Shown piece by piece: positions 8,593 through 18,005 of a stretch of 64,000 nt of DNA. Each line of letters begins with the position of its first letter. The first letter of the stretch is position 1. A program made the position numbers and the translations under genes. A model generated the notes under the pieces. It did no database searches, was not told the origin of the DNA, and saw nothing but the letters and a program-made list of their open reading frames with translations. This DNA is from Qipengyuania spongiae (GTDB lineage: Bacteria; Pseudomonadota; Alphaproteobacteria; Sphingomonadales; Sphingomonadaceae): assembly GCF_026168555.1 (NCBI RefSeq), contig NZ_CP092471.1, positions 2,738,501 through 2,802,500 of the forward strand, read 5' to 3'.

Positions 8593-8610
8593 CTGTAAGA
8601 GAAGTGTCAC
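8593..8610 (+). promoter_or_regulatory. Pho-box-like direct repeat 2 (CTGTAAG-N4-GTGTCAC)
   Basis: CTGTAAG and GTGTCAC are separated by AGAA, again with an 11-base period. A further single CTGTCAT lies at 8624-8630. The site is about 100 bases upstream of the lipoprotein start and is placed where a PhoB-type activator would contact RNA polymerase. Confidence 0.45.
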
Positions 8611-8705
8611 CGGCGAACACGAACTGTCATCTGGCGGGCCTAGCGGGCGATTCGCGAACCTGATCTCGCGTCCATTCCACCGGTTTTTTGAGGGGACCGC
8701 CGCTC

Positions 8706-10268
8706 GTGAAAAATGTCCATCGCTCGCTCGTCATCGGATGCTCCGCACTGGCCCTCGCCAGCTGCGGCGGCGACGAAATCGTCTCGCCCGGCACCTCGGG
8801 CGACATCGTCATCAACAACCCCGCCCCGGCACCGACCCCGGCCCCCACGCCCGCGCCGACCTCGTCGCTGGTCACGCCGGCGGCCGGCTGCCCGACCATC
8901 AACTCGACCGGTGGCTTGCGAGATGCGGGCACCATCACTGGCCCGACCGGCACCTACCGCGTCTGCGAACTGCCCGCGCTCGTCGATGCCGACGACACGC
9001 TGCCCTATATTGCCGGTCTGCTCTATTCTCTGCCGGGCCGGGTCGACATCGGCACCGATCGCGGCTTCGCCAGCACCGGCTCGAATGTCGAGCTGACCAT
9101 CCAGCCAGGCGTCACCGTCTTCGGCGGCACGGGCCGGTCCTTCCTGGTCGCCAATCGCGGCAACCAGCTGATCGCCAACGGCACCGCGACGCGCCCGATC
9201 GTCTTCACCAGTCGCGACAACGTGCTCGGCCTCACCAACGATTCCTCGATCGGCCAGTGGGGCGGCGTCGTCCTTCTCGGCCGTGCGCCGGTCGCCGACT
9301 GCCGCGTCGGCGGCGTCAACACCGCGGCCGCGCCCAACACCAACGCCAGCTGCGAACAGGAACTCGAGGGGGCGAACACCACGACCCTGTTCGGCGGCAG
9401 CAACTCCGCCGACAGCTCCGGCTCGCTGCGCTACGTCCAGATCCGCTATTCGGGCTTCAGCCTCGCGCCGGGCCGCGAGCTCCAGTCGCTGACCACCGGC
9501 GGCACCGGCACCGGCACGACGATCGACCACTTCCAGAGCTTCAACAGCTCGGATGACGGGATGGAGTTCTTCGGCGGCTCGGTGAACATGAAATACGTCG
9601 TGGCCGTGGGTGCAGATGACGACTCGATCGACGTCGATTCGGGTGCGCGGGCCAACATGCAGTATGTCGTGGCCGTCCAGCGCAGCGAAGGCGGCGACAA
9701 CATCATCGAGCTCGATTCGCCGAACGAGGCGGCGACCAACAGCGCCGCGATCCCGCAGACGATCCTCAACGTCGCCAACTTCACCTTCATCCAGCGCGCT
9801 TCGACGGCGACCCAGTCGATCCGGGCGCGCGGCGGCGCGAAGCTGAACCTCGTCAACGGCGTGATCAGCGCCGATGGCGATCCGTGCCTGCGTATCGACG
9901 ATCCGGAAACCTTCGCGGCCGATCCGGACTCCTTCTCGGTCGTCGGCGCGTGCAGTGCCTCGCGTCCGAACCGGGGCAACACCAACCCTTCCGACCAGCA
10001 GGTGCAGGACGATTTCATCGCGGATTCGTCGAACAACAATTCCGCCTTCACGCTCAGCCTGACGGGCGTGATCGTGAACGGCGCGAACGAGAACGCGGTC
10101 ACGGCCACCAACCCGACGACCATCTCGTCCTTCTTCGATGCGACGACCTATGTGGGGGCGGTGCGCAACGCGCAGGACACCTGGTATCGCGACTGGACCT
10201 GCAACTCGTCGATCCTCGATCTCGGCAGCGCCAACGGCATCTGCACCCGCATCCCGGTCTATTCCTGA
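8706..10268 (+). CDS. Beta-helix-like surface or periplasmic lipoprotein paired with a TonB-dependent receptor
   Basis: This is a predicted lipoprotein of 520 aa. The GTG at 8706 is chosen because it yields VKNVHRSLVIGCSALALASC, a signal peptide with lipobox LAS-C, and has AGGGG ten bases upstream. An in-frame TTG at 8688 is less likely. After the Cys comes a Pro/Ala/Thr linker. The rest is a repetitive Gly/Asn/Asp-rich body with turns such as SLRYVQIRYSGF, FNSSDDGMEFFGGS and GADDDSIDVDSGA, suggesting a right-handed parallel beta-helix. I do not recognise a catalytic motif. The receptor gene follows after a strong hairpin, so the two probably handle the same substrate. The substrate is unknown. 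The Pho-box-like repeats upstream hint at phosphate or a phosphorylated compound. Confidence 0.7.
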   Translation: MKNVHRSLVIGCSALALASCGGDEIVSPGTSGDIVINNPAPAPTPAPTPAPTSSLVTPAAGCPTINSTGGLRDAGTITGPTGTYRVCELPALVDADDTLPYIAGLLYSLPGRVDIGTDRGFASTGSNVELTIQPGVTVFGGTGRSFLVANRGNQLIANGTATRPIVFTSRDNVLGLTNDSSIGQWGGVVLLGRAPVADCRVGGVNTAAAPNTNASCEQELEGANTTTLFGGSNSADSSGSLRYVQIRYSGFSLAPGRELQSLTTGGTGTGTTIDHFQSFNSSDDGMEFFGGSVNMKYVVAVGADDDSIDVDSGARANMQYVVAVQRSEGGDNIIELDSPNEAATNSAAIPQTILNVANFTFIQRASTATQSIRARGGAKLNLVNGVISADGDPCLRIDDPETFAADPDSFSVVGACSASRPNRGNTNPSDQQVQDDFIADSSNNNSAFTLSLTGVIVNGANENAVTATNPTTISSFFDATTYVGAVRNAQDTWYRDWTCNSSILDLGSANGICTRIPVYS

Positions 10269-10277
10269 CGGACCTTG

Positions 10278-10318
10278 TCGCCGGGCGGGCCGCGATCGGC
10301 GCCCGCCCGGCGATCTTT
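10278..10318 (+). terminator. Strong hairpin between lipoprotein and receptor genes
   Basis: A perfect 13-bp stem (TCGCCGGGCGGGC with its complement at 10301-10313) has a loop of about ten bases and is followed by TCTTT. It could end the lipoprotein transcript or reduce read-through into the receptor gene, setting unequal amounts of the two proteins. Confidence 0.7.
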
Positions 10319-10362
10319 AGAACACAGTTCGCATTTTCGATATTCTTACGAGGGGCTTCACC

Positions 10363-13131
10363 ATGTCGAACGGCATGCGCGTTGCGGGAATTCTGCTACT
10401 GGGTACCGCGCTCACTTCACCTTCCCTGGCGTTCGCGCAGGAAATCCCGCCCGGCAACGACCCGAGCACCGAGCAGGCCGAAGAGGAAGCGCTGGGCCAG
10501 ATCGACCCGGCCGAGGACCTCGACGCCGGTCCCGAAATCTCGGTCCCCGGTGGCGACGTCATCATCGTCACCGGCCGCCGCACGCGAGATCCGCAGCGCA
10601 GTTCCGGCCAGGTGCTCAGCATCCTCTCGGCCGAGGACATCGCCCGCACTGGCGAAGGCGACATCGCCGGCGCCCTCACCCGCGTCACCGGGCTCTCGGT
10701 GGTCGGCAACGGCCGGGTCTTCGTGCGCGGCCTGGGCGATCGGTATTCGCTGGCCCTGCTGAACGGCCTTCCCCTGCCCAGCCCCGAACCGCTTAGCCGC
10801 GTGGTCCCGCTCGACATCTTCCCGACCAATGTCATCGCCTCCTCGCTGGTGCAGAAGACCTATTCCGCGAACTTTCCCGGCGAATTCGGCGGCGGCGTCA
10901 TTAACCTGACCACCCGCGCCGTGCCCGAGGAAAGCTTTCTGACGCTGAGCGCCGGCATCGGCCTCGACACCATCACATCGTTCAACGACGGCCTCACCTA
11001 TTTCGGATCGGACCTCGATCCGTTCGGCTTCGACAACGGCAATCGCGACATCCCCTCCAACCTCCAGGCCTTTCTCGACAGCGGCCAGCGGATCGAGGAC
11101 ACGCCGATCGCCACGCAGGAAGGCATCGCCGGGCAGATTTTCCCGCTCAATCTGGTGACATTGCAGAAGGACAACGGCCTTCCCCCCAATTTCTCCGGCA
11201 ACATCGCGGGCGGCACCTCGTTCGAGATCGGCGACGGCACCTATCTCGGCGTTCTGGCGACCGCGGGCATTTCCAATTCCTGGCGCAACCGCAACGTCCG
11301 CTCGCAGCAGGCGACGCAGGATCTCGCGACCCTGACCGAAGATTTCACCAACTTCATCACCGACAACAACGTGCTGGTGAACGGGTTGCTCAGCTTCGGC
11401 GTGGAAGCCGACGACTTTACCCTGCGGTGGACCAATCTCTACATCCGCGACACGTTGAAGACGGCGCGCCTCGCCACCGGAACCCGCTTTCTGCTCGGTG
11501 CCGACGGCTTCGATTTCATCAACCAGAACACTGCCTGGTTCGAACGCCAGCTGATCGACACGCAGCTGGTCGGCGAATTCGAGTTCGACCGCCTGTCGGT
11601 CGATTTGCGTGGCGGCTTCGCGCAGACCGACCGCGAGGCGCCGTTCGACGCGACGTTCTCGTACACGCGGACCAATGTGCCCGACGATACGCCGGACGTG
11701 ATCGATTCCATTGGCGAGCAGTTCGCGGTCTATCTCAATCGCGCATCGGACACCGGGCTCAGCCGCGTCTCTTTCGACGATCTGCGCGAAAAGCTGCGCT
11801 ATGCGGGGGCAGATTTCACCTACGAATTCTCCGACCGCTTCAACGCGACCATCGGAGGCGCCTACACCGACACCGACCGGCGTTCGTCGCGGCGAGAATT
11901 CCTGCCCTTCGCGCAGGTCTCGCCGGTCACTGTGACCGATGCGGACGGCAATCCCTTCACCTTCACACCCGATCCGCAGATCATCCCCATCATCGGTCTG
12001 CGGCGGCCGGGCGACATCATCAACGGCGCCTCGCTCGCCCTGCTCGACATCACGCTGGACGAGGCGAACCCCTTCCCGGTGTTCGACGCCGCGCTCGAAA
12101 TCTTTGGCGCTTACGGCAAGTTAACCTACGTCCCGGTCGATCCGCTGACGATCGAGGCGGGCGTGCGCTACGAGACGGCGGACCAGTCGGTCCAGCTCGA
12201 CCAGTCGGTGTTCGACACGCCGATCCTCGGCGCGACGCCGACCGCGCTCGACAACGACTATTTCCTGCCCGGCGTGACGGTGACCTATCTCGCCAGCGAC
12301 GACCTGCAATTCCGCCTCGCCGCCTCGCGCACACTCGCGCGTCCGCAATTCCGCGAGCTGGTCGAGCAGAACTATTTCGATCCCGAGAGCAACCGCACCT
12401 TCCGCGGCAACCCGTTCCTGATCGACAGCACGCTGTTCAATGCCGAGGCACGCGCGGAATACTATCTCGGTGGGCCGGACAAGATCAGCCTCGCGGCGTT
12501 CTACAAGAAGATCAACGACCCGATCGAGGCGTTCGTCATCAGCAGCGCCGGCGGCGGATTCCTGACCAGCTACGCCAACGCGCCGGAAGCGAAGCTGTTC
12601 GGGGCCGAGCTGGAAGGGCAATATTCCTTCGACCTGATGGATCTGGGGGATTTCTTCCTCACCCGCCAGTTCGTGGTCCGCGCGAACTACACCTACACCA
12701 ATTCGGAAATCGGCGTGCAGGCGGGCGACACCACCTTCGTGCCCCCCTCCGGCGCTGCGGACGCGACGCTCTATTTCGACGATGGCGACCGCCTTACCGG
12801 CCAGTCGGATCATGTCGCCAACCTCCAGCTCGGCCTGGAAGACACCGAGCGCACCTCGCAGCTCACGCTCTTGCTGAACTACGCCAGCGACCGGGTCACC
12901 AGCCGCGGCTTCCAGCAGCCCGACGTGATCGAGGACCCGGGCCTCACCGTCGACCTCGTGGGGCGTCAGGCCTTCACGGTGATGGGCAAGGAGATCGAGC
13001 TGGAGCTGGAAGCGCGCAACATCTTCGGGCGCGACAATTTCGAGTTTCAGGAGTTCAACGGCAACCGGATCGAGATCAACAGCTTCGAGGTCGGTCGCCG
13101 GTTCTCGGCCTCGCTGTCCGTCGATTTCTGA
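10363..13131 (+). CDS. TonB-dependent outer-membrane receptor
   Basis: This 922-aa receptor takes up an unidentified ligand across the outer membrane using TonB energy. It has a signal peptide (ending SLAFAQ) and an acidic linker, then a TonB-box-like DVIIVTGRR near residue 65. The plug domain contains FVRGLGDRYSLALLNGLP and FGGGVINLTTRA. A long beta-barrel closes with RRFSASLSVDF, and a terminal Phe is normal for outer-membrane insertion. GAGGGG precedes the ATG. It lies downstream of the beta-helix lipoprotein and upstream of a convergent PhoB-like regulator, forming a three-gene unit. The ligand cannot be read from sequence. Confidence 0.92.
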   Translation: MSNGMRVAGILLLGTALTSPSLAFAQEIPPGNDPSTEQAEEEALGQIDPAEDLDAGPEISVPGGDVIIVTGRRTRDPQRSSGQVLSILSAEDIARTGEGDIAGALTRVTGLSVVGNGRVFVRGLGDRYSLALLNGLPLPSPEPLSRVVPLDIFPTNVIASSLVQKTYSANFPGEFGGGVINLTTRAVPEESFLTLSAGIGLDTITSFNDGLTYFGSDLDPFGFDNGNRDIPSNLQAFLDSGQRIEDTPIATQEGIAGQIFPLNLVTLQKDNGLPPNFSGNIAGGTSFEIGDGTYLGVLATAGISNSWRNRNVRSQQATQDLATLTEDFTNFITDNNVLVNGLLSFGVEADDFTLRWTNLYIRDTLKTARLATGTRFLLGADGFDFINQNTAWFERQLIDTQLVGEFEFDRLSVDLRGGFAQTDREAPFDATFSYTRTNVPDDTPDVIDSIGEQFAVYLNRASDTGLSRVSFDDLREKLRYAGADFTYEFSDRFNATIGGAYTDTDRRSSRREFLPFAQVSPVTVTDADGNPFTFTPDPQIIPIIGLRRPGDIINGASLALLDITLDEANPFPVFDAALEIFGAYGKLTYVPVDPLTIEAGVRYETADQSVQLDQSVFDTPILGATPTALDNDYFLPGVTVTYLASDDLQFRLAASRTLARPQFRELVEQNYFDPESNRTFRGNPFLIDSTLFNAEARAEYYLGGPDKISLAAFYKKINDPIEAFVISSAGGGFLTSYANAPEAKLFGAELEGQYSFDLMDLGDFFLTRQFVVRANYTYTNSEIGVQAGDTTFVPPSGAADATLYFDDGDRLTGQSDHVANLQLGLEDTERTSQLTLLLNYASDRVTSRGFQQPDVIEDPGLTVDLVGRQAFTVMGKEIELELEARNIFGRDNFEFQEFNGNRIEINSFEVGRRFSASLSVDF

Positions 13132-13152
13132 TGCCCATCGAGGCGTAATCGC

Positions 13153-13185
13153 AGGGGCTGCGCCGACCGCGCGGCCCCTTTTTTC
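13153..13185 (+). terminator. Rho-independent terminator after the TonB-dependent receptor
   Basis: AGGGGC and GCCCCT arms enclose a GC-rich loop and are followed directly by a run of six T. It sits between the convergent receptor and regulator genes. Confidence 0.75.
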
Positions 13186-13200
13186 CGCCCGGCGACCAGG

Positions 13201-13875
13201 CTAGTCGCTGTCCCAGACATAGCCCATGGAGCGGACGGTACGCAGCTTGTGCCCCGCGCCCGCCGCCTTCAGCGCGCGGCGCAGCCGGCCGATCCAGACA
13301 TCCACCGTGCGCTCGTCGATCGGCGGGTCGAGCTTGCCCAGCCCGGCGATAAGCGCCCCGCGCGACAGCACGCGGTCGGGGTTCTCGACGAGGAAGCGCA
13401 GCAGGCGGAACTCGTTGGGCTGAAGCGCCAGCGGCTTGGCCTTCCAGCGCGCCTGCAACGCGCCGAGATCGATCGCGAGATCGCCTTCCACGATCATCTG
13501 CGTGACGCGGCGCTGGCCCTCGGGCGCATGGACGGCGAGCACGCGGTCGAGCACCTTGGTCCGGTCGAGCGGCGCGGCAACATAGTCGTCGGCCCCGGCG
13601 CGCAGGGCACGGCGCCTCTCGTCCTCCGCCTCCCCCTCCAGCACCATGGTGACATGCGCCTCGCCCAGCCGCCGGTCGGCGCGCAGGCGGCGGCACATCT
13701 CGAGGCCGGACAGCTCGTGCATCACCCAGTCGACGAAGATCCAGACCGGACCTTCGGCGAGCCGCGCGGGGCCATCGGCGGACAGACGCTCGAACACGTA
13801 GCGCCGGCCGTCATGCTCGAAATCCTCGAACGTCTCGACATCCTCGCTGGTCAGAAAAATCGTGACGGTTTCCAC
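13201..13875 (-). CDS. PhoB/OmpR-type winged-helix regulator with degenerate receiver domain
   Basis: This is a DNA-binding response-regulator homologue. GTG at 13875 gives 224 aa beginning VETVTIFLTSEDVETF. A longer in-frame start at 13950 would run through its own putative operator. In the receiver part the phospho-acceptor Asp is kept (IFVDWVM). Against PhoB, however, the first acidic-pocket residue is Ser, the switch Thr is replaced (VTMVLEGEAED) and the conserved Lys is Ala (ADDYVAAPL). The C-terminal winged helix (NEFRLLRFLVENPDRVLSR and DERTVDVWIGRLRRAL) closely resembles the PhoB recognition helix. No histidine kinase is adjacent. It may work without phosphorylation and control the neighbouring receptor and lipoprotein through 11-bp-period repeats. 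Confidence 0.85.
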   Translation of the reverse strand: METVTIFLTSEDVETFEDFEHDGRRYVFERLSADGPARLAEGPVWIFVDWVMHELSGLEMCRRLRADRRLGEAHVTMVLEGEAEDERRRALRAGADDYVAAPLDRTKVLDRVLAVHAPEGQRRVTQMIVEGDLAIDLGALQARWKAKPLALQPNEFRLLRFLVENPDRVLSRGALIAGLGKLDPPIDERTVDVWIGRLRRALKAAGAGHKLRTVRSMGYVWDSD

Positions 13876-13913
13876 ATCGCCCCCCGGTTTCCCAAAGCGG
13901 AATGGCGCGGTTG

Positions 13914-13931
13914 CGTGACGTCCATGTGACG
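13914..13931 (-). promoter_or_regulatory. Pho-box-like direct repeat before the regulator (CGTCACA-N4-CGTCACG)
   Basis: On the minus strand CGTCACA and CGTCACG are separated by TGGA, giving an 11-base period, about 40 bases upstream of the regulator start. A further TGTCACA-type word lies at 13945-13951 on the plus strand. It suggests autoregulation. Confidence 0.45.
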
Positions 13932-13963
13932 CCGCGCGAGCGAATGTCACAATCGGCTGGAAA

Positions 13964-14989
13964 CTATCGGTCGCCCTTCACGGACAGGCGCCATTCGGTG
14001 CTCGCCGTGCTTTCAACGCCGACCGGCGTCTTGGGCAGATAGGGCGCTTCGAGGCATTCGATCTCGTCCGCTGTCAATTCCAAATCCAGCGCCGCGAGCG
14101 CGGAGGCTATGTGGCCCCGGCGCGTCGCGCCGACGATCGGGGCGGTGACGCCCTTGGTGAAGTGCCAGGCTAGTGCCACGCTCGCCCGCTCGACCCCGCG
14201 CGCTTCGGCGATGACGCCGACCGCCTCGACCACCGCGCGGTCCGCGTCCACGTTCTGGCGATAGAGCGATTTGCCGAAGCCGTCGGTCTCGCTGCGGACC
14301 GTGCTCTGATCCCAGGCGCGCGCCAGCCGCCCGCGCGCCAGCGGGCTCCACGGGATCAGCGCCACGCCCTGATCGTGGCAGAGCGGGATCATCTCGCGCT
14401 CCTCCTCGCGGTAGAGGAGATTGAGGTGGTTCTGCATCGACACGAACGGCGTCCAGCCATTGGCCCGCGCGATCTCCTGCGCCTTGGCGAACTGCCAGGC
14501 ATACATCGAGGAGGCGCCGATATAGCGCGCCTTGCCTGCCTTCACGATGTCGTGCAGCGCCTCCATCGTCTCCGCGATCGGCGTGCTCTCGTCCCAGCGG
14601 TGGATCTGGTAGAGATCGACGTGATCCATCTTCAGCCGCCCCAGGCTGTCGTCGATCGCGTTGAACAGGCTCTTGCGCGACAGGCCCCCGGTATTGGGCG
14701 CGCGGCGCCAGGGCAGGAAGGCCTTGGTCGCGACCACGATCTCGTCGCGATGGGCGAATTCGGGCAGCAGCCTGCCGATCACCTCTTCCGACGCGCCGCC
14801 CGAATACATGTTGGCGGTGTCGAAGAAATTGATCCCGCTCTCGATCGCTTCGCGAATGAAGGGGCGGGAGCGATCCTCGTCCAGCACCCAGTCGCCGTGC
14901 CAGCCGCGCCGCGTGTCGCCATAGCTCATGCAGCCGAGGCAGAGCCGCGACACCTTGAGCCCGGTCGGTCCGAGATTGACGTAGTCCAT
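13964..14989 (-). CDS. Aldo/keto reductase
   Basis: This is a cytoplasmic NADPH-dependent aldo/keto reductase of 341 aa. The (beta/alpha)8 family tetrad is visible: Asp and Tyr in NFFDTANMYSGG, Lys in VVATKAFL and His in DLYQIHRWD. The N-terminus MDYVNLGPTGLKVSRLCLGC and the segment LIPWSPLARGRLAR are typical of the YajO/Tas-like subgroup. It begins 30 bases after the nitronate monooxygenase stop codon, so the two are probably cotranscribed. The regulator gene follows downstream on the same strand. The substrate is not predictable. Confidence 0.9.
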   Translation of the reverse strand: MDYVNLGPTGLKVSRLCLGCMSYGDTRRGWHGDWVLDEDRSRPFIREAIESGINFFDTANMYSGGASEEVIGRLLPEFAHRDEIVVATKAFLPWRRAPNTGGLSRKSLFNAIDDSLGRLKMDHVDLYQIHRWDESTPIAETMEALHDIVKAGKARYIGASSMYAWQFAKAQEIARANGWTPFVSMQNHLNLLYREEEREMIPLCHDQGVALIPWSPLARGRLARAWDQSTVRSETDGFGKSLYRQNVDADRAVVEAVGVIAEARGVERASVALAWHFTKGVTAPIVGATRRGHIASALAALDLELTADEIECLEAPYLPKTPVGVESTASTEWRLSVKGDR

Positions 14990-15019
14990 GATGTGCCGTC
15001 CCTGTCGCTCGTGCCTGCC

Positions 15020-15997
15020 TCAGCCCGCCTGAAATCGTGCGAGGCGTTCGGTGATGATCGCCTCGGCCTGAGCCATGATCCGGTCGATCAGTTCCTTGCA
15101 GGTCGGAACGTCGTCAATCAGCCCGGCAACCATGCCGCAGGACCACGCGCCCGCATCCATGTCGCCTTCGGTCATGATCCGCGGATAGACCCCGGCCACC
15201 TGTTCGATGATGTCTTCGAACTTCAGGTCGGCGCCCTTCTCCCGCTCGATCCGCAGCAGTTCCTCGACCGCCGGATTGGTCATTACCCTCTCGGTGTTGC
15301 GCAAGGGGCGCATGACCAGCCGCGTGTCGAGCTCACTCGCCGCGATGATCGCGCGCTTCACGTTCTCGTGCACCGTCGCTTCTTTCGTCGCGATGAAGCG
15401 CGTGCCCATATTCATGCCGTCCGCGCCCATTGCCAGCGCGGCGACGAGGCTGCGTCCGTCGGCCATGCCGCCGCTGGCGACGAAGGGAATTTCCAGCTCG
15501 TCCGCCGCGCGGGGCAGCAGGATCATGTTGGGAATGTCGTCCTCGCCCGGATGCCCGCCGCATTCGAAACCGTCGACGCTCACCGCGTCGCAGCCGATCG
15601 CCTGCGCTTTCAGGCTGTGCCGCACGCTGGTGCACTTGTGGATCACCTTGACCCCGGCGTCCTTGAAGAAGGGCAGGACCTGTGCCGGATTGTTGCCCGC
15701 GGTCTCCACGATCTTTACCCCGCCCTCGATGATCGCGCGGACCAGTCCGGGATAATCGGGCGCGTTGACCGTGGGCAGGAAGGTGAGGTTCACGCCGAAC
15801 GGCCTGTCGGTCATGTCCCGGCAACGCGCGATTTCGTCGGCGAGTTTTTCGGGCGTGCCCTGCGTCAGCCCGGTAATGATGCCCAGCCCGCCCGCATTGC
15901 TGACCGCCGCCGCCATCTCGGCAAGCCCGACATAGTGCATTCCGCCCTGGATGATCGGATGTTCGATGCCGAACATTTCGGTGATGCGGGTCTTCAT
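15020..15997 (-). CDS. Nitronate monooxygenase (2-nitropropane dioxygenase family)
   Basis: This is an FMN-dependent oxygenase that detoxifies alkyl nitronates, 325 aa. The start at 15997 (MKTRITEMFGIEHPIIQGGM) is chosen because AAGGAG lies just upstream. Typical features are the N-terminal HPIIQGGMHYVG, the repeated glycine strands of a TIM barrel, GFECGGHPGEDD carrying the putative catalytic His, and LAMGADGMNMGTRF for FMN phosphate binding. Some relatives act on other substrates, or serve as enoyl reductases in fatty-acid synthesis. The next gene, a thiolase-like protein, is divergent. Confidence 0.85.
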   Translation of the reverse strand: MKTRITEMFGIEHPIIQGGMHYVGLAEMAAAVSNAGGLGIITGLTQGTPEKLADEIARCRDMTDRPFGVNLTFLPTVNAPDYPGLVRAIIEGGVKIVETAGNNPAQVLPFFKDAGVKVIHKCTSVRHSLKAQAIGCDAVSVDGFECGGHPGEDDIPNMILLPRAADELEIPFVASGGMADGRSLVAALAMGADGMNMGTRFIATKEATVHENVKRAIIAASELDTRLVMRPLRNTERVMTNPAVEELLRIEREKGADLKFEDIIEQVAGVYPRIMTEGDMDAGAWSCGMVAGLIDDVPTCKELIDRIMAQAEAIITERLARFQAG

Positions 15998-16071
15998 GGG
16001 GGCGGCTCTCCTTTGCGTTCGCAATCGCGACGGGTATCGCGGGGTCGATGGATCGGCAAGGGAAGGCTCGG

Positions 16072-17573
16072 ATGGACGCGGAACGCACTCCGGTGATCGC
16101 GGGCGTCGGGCAGGTGAACGATCGCCCATCAGACCCGGCAGACGGGCTCGATCCGGTCGGTCTCATGGCCGAGGCGCTGCGGCGAGCCGATGCGGATGGC
16201 GGCGGCGACCTGCTCGCCGATTGCGACAGTCTCGCGGTGGTGAGGCAGATCGGCTGGCCGCAGCTCGACCGGGTCGATGGCGTTCTGGCCGAAAGGCTCG
16301 GGATCGCCCCCGCCCATCGCGAACAGACCGCCATGCCCAATGGCGACAGTCCCATCCGCCTGCTCCACGACGCCGCCAACCGCATCGGCGCGGGCGAGGC
16401 GCATATCTGCGCCATCGTGGGCGGCGAGGCGCTGCGTACCGCGGGGCAGCAGGCCGCACTGAAACGACGTGAGGGGGAGGAGAAGCCGAACGCGTTGCGC
16501 GATGCGAGCCATCGCAAGCGGCAAGGCTTCGCTCCGCGCCACGGGCTGACCGTGCCGGTCGATGTCTATCCGCTCTACGAGAACGCGCTGCGCCACGAAT
16601 ACGGTCAGACCCTGGCCGAGGGGCAGGCCGAGAGCGGCGCGCTGTGGGCGGGCATGAGCGAGGTCGCGGCGCGCGGCGATCACGCCTGGATCCGGCAGGC
16701 GATAAGCGCGCGGGAGGTGGTGACCCCTTCGGAAAGCAACCGCCCGATCGCCTTTCCCTACACCAAGCTGCAGGTCGCCAATGCCAGCGTCAATCAGGGC
16801 GCGGGGTTCATCGTCACCAGCCTTGCCGAGGCCCGGCGGCGCGGGATCGCGCAGGACCGGCTGGTCTTCGTCGGCCACGGCGCGGCGGCGCACGAGGATG
16901 CCGATTTCCTGAAACGCGCGGATTACCGGGGATCGCCAGGGCTCGAGGTCTCGATCCGCCGCACGCTGGCGCTGAACGGAGTGGAGCCCGGCGATCTCGA
17001 TCATGCCGAACTGTACTCCTGCTTCCCCTGCGTGCCCAAGATGGCGCGGCGGGTGCTGGGCTGGCCGATCGACCGGCCGATCACCGTCTTCGGCGGGCTC
17101 ACCTTCGGCGGCGGACCGATCGGCAATTACATGAGCCACGCTGTCGCCTGCATGGTGGAGGCACTGCGTCGCACACCCGGCAAGGGACTGCTCTTCGCCA
17201 ATGGCGGCTACGCGACCCACAACCACGCGATCCTCCTGTCCAGCACGCCGACCGGCGCCCGCTTCCCCCAGAACTACGATTTTCAGGCAGAAGCCGACAA
17301 TTTGCGCGCAAAAGTGCCCCGGATCGACGAGGAATATGCCGGAAACGTGACGCTCGAGACCTATACCGTTCACTATGCCCGCGACGGTTCGCCTCGTTTC
17401 GCCACCATCGTTGCCCGCACGCCCGAGGGCGCGAGGACGCTCGCCATCGTGCCCTCGACGGACCAAGCGGCGATCAAACGCCTGGAACGCGCGGATCGCG
17501 CGCTGTTCCGTTCCACCGGAACCATCACCCGTCCGGCCGGCAAGTCGGGCGTCTGGCGCTTTGCCGGGATGTT

Positions 17574-17589
<16 letters not shown>
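16072..17589 (+). CDS. Thiolase-like acetyl-CoA acetyltransferase family protein
   Basis: This thiolase-fold protein has 505 aa if translation starts at 16072 (MDAERTPVIAGVGQ). An in-frame ATG at 16048 is an alternative. Family features include ERTPVIAGVGQVNDRP, PVDVYPLYENALRHEYGQ, AELYSCFPCVPKMARRVLG, FGGLTFGGGPIGNYMSH and the C-terminal NGGYATHNHAILLSS. It belongs to the longer, poorly characterised acetyl-CoA acetyltransferase/SCP2-type group, so the exact substrate is unknown. Its final codons and stop lie inside the P1 helix region of the convergent RNase P RNA gene. Confidence 0.82.
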
Positions 17590-17999
<410 letters not shown>

Positions 18000-18005
18000 G
18001 GGTGC

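Noticed and set aside
13951-14989. Aldo/keto reductase as part of the receptor/regulator unit
   Set aside because: It is on the same strand but pairs closely with nitronate monooxygenase (30 bases). The regulator has its own promoter-like repeat in the 88-base gap.
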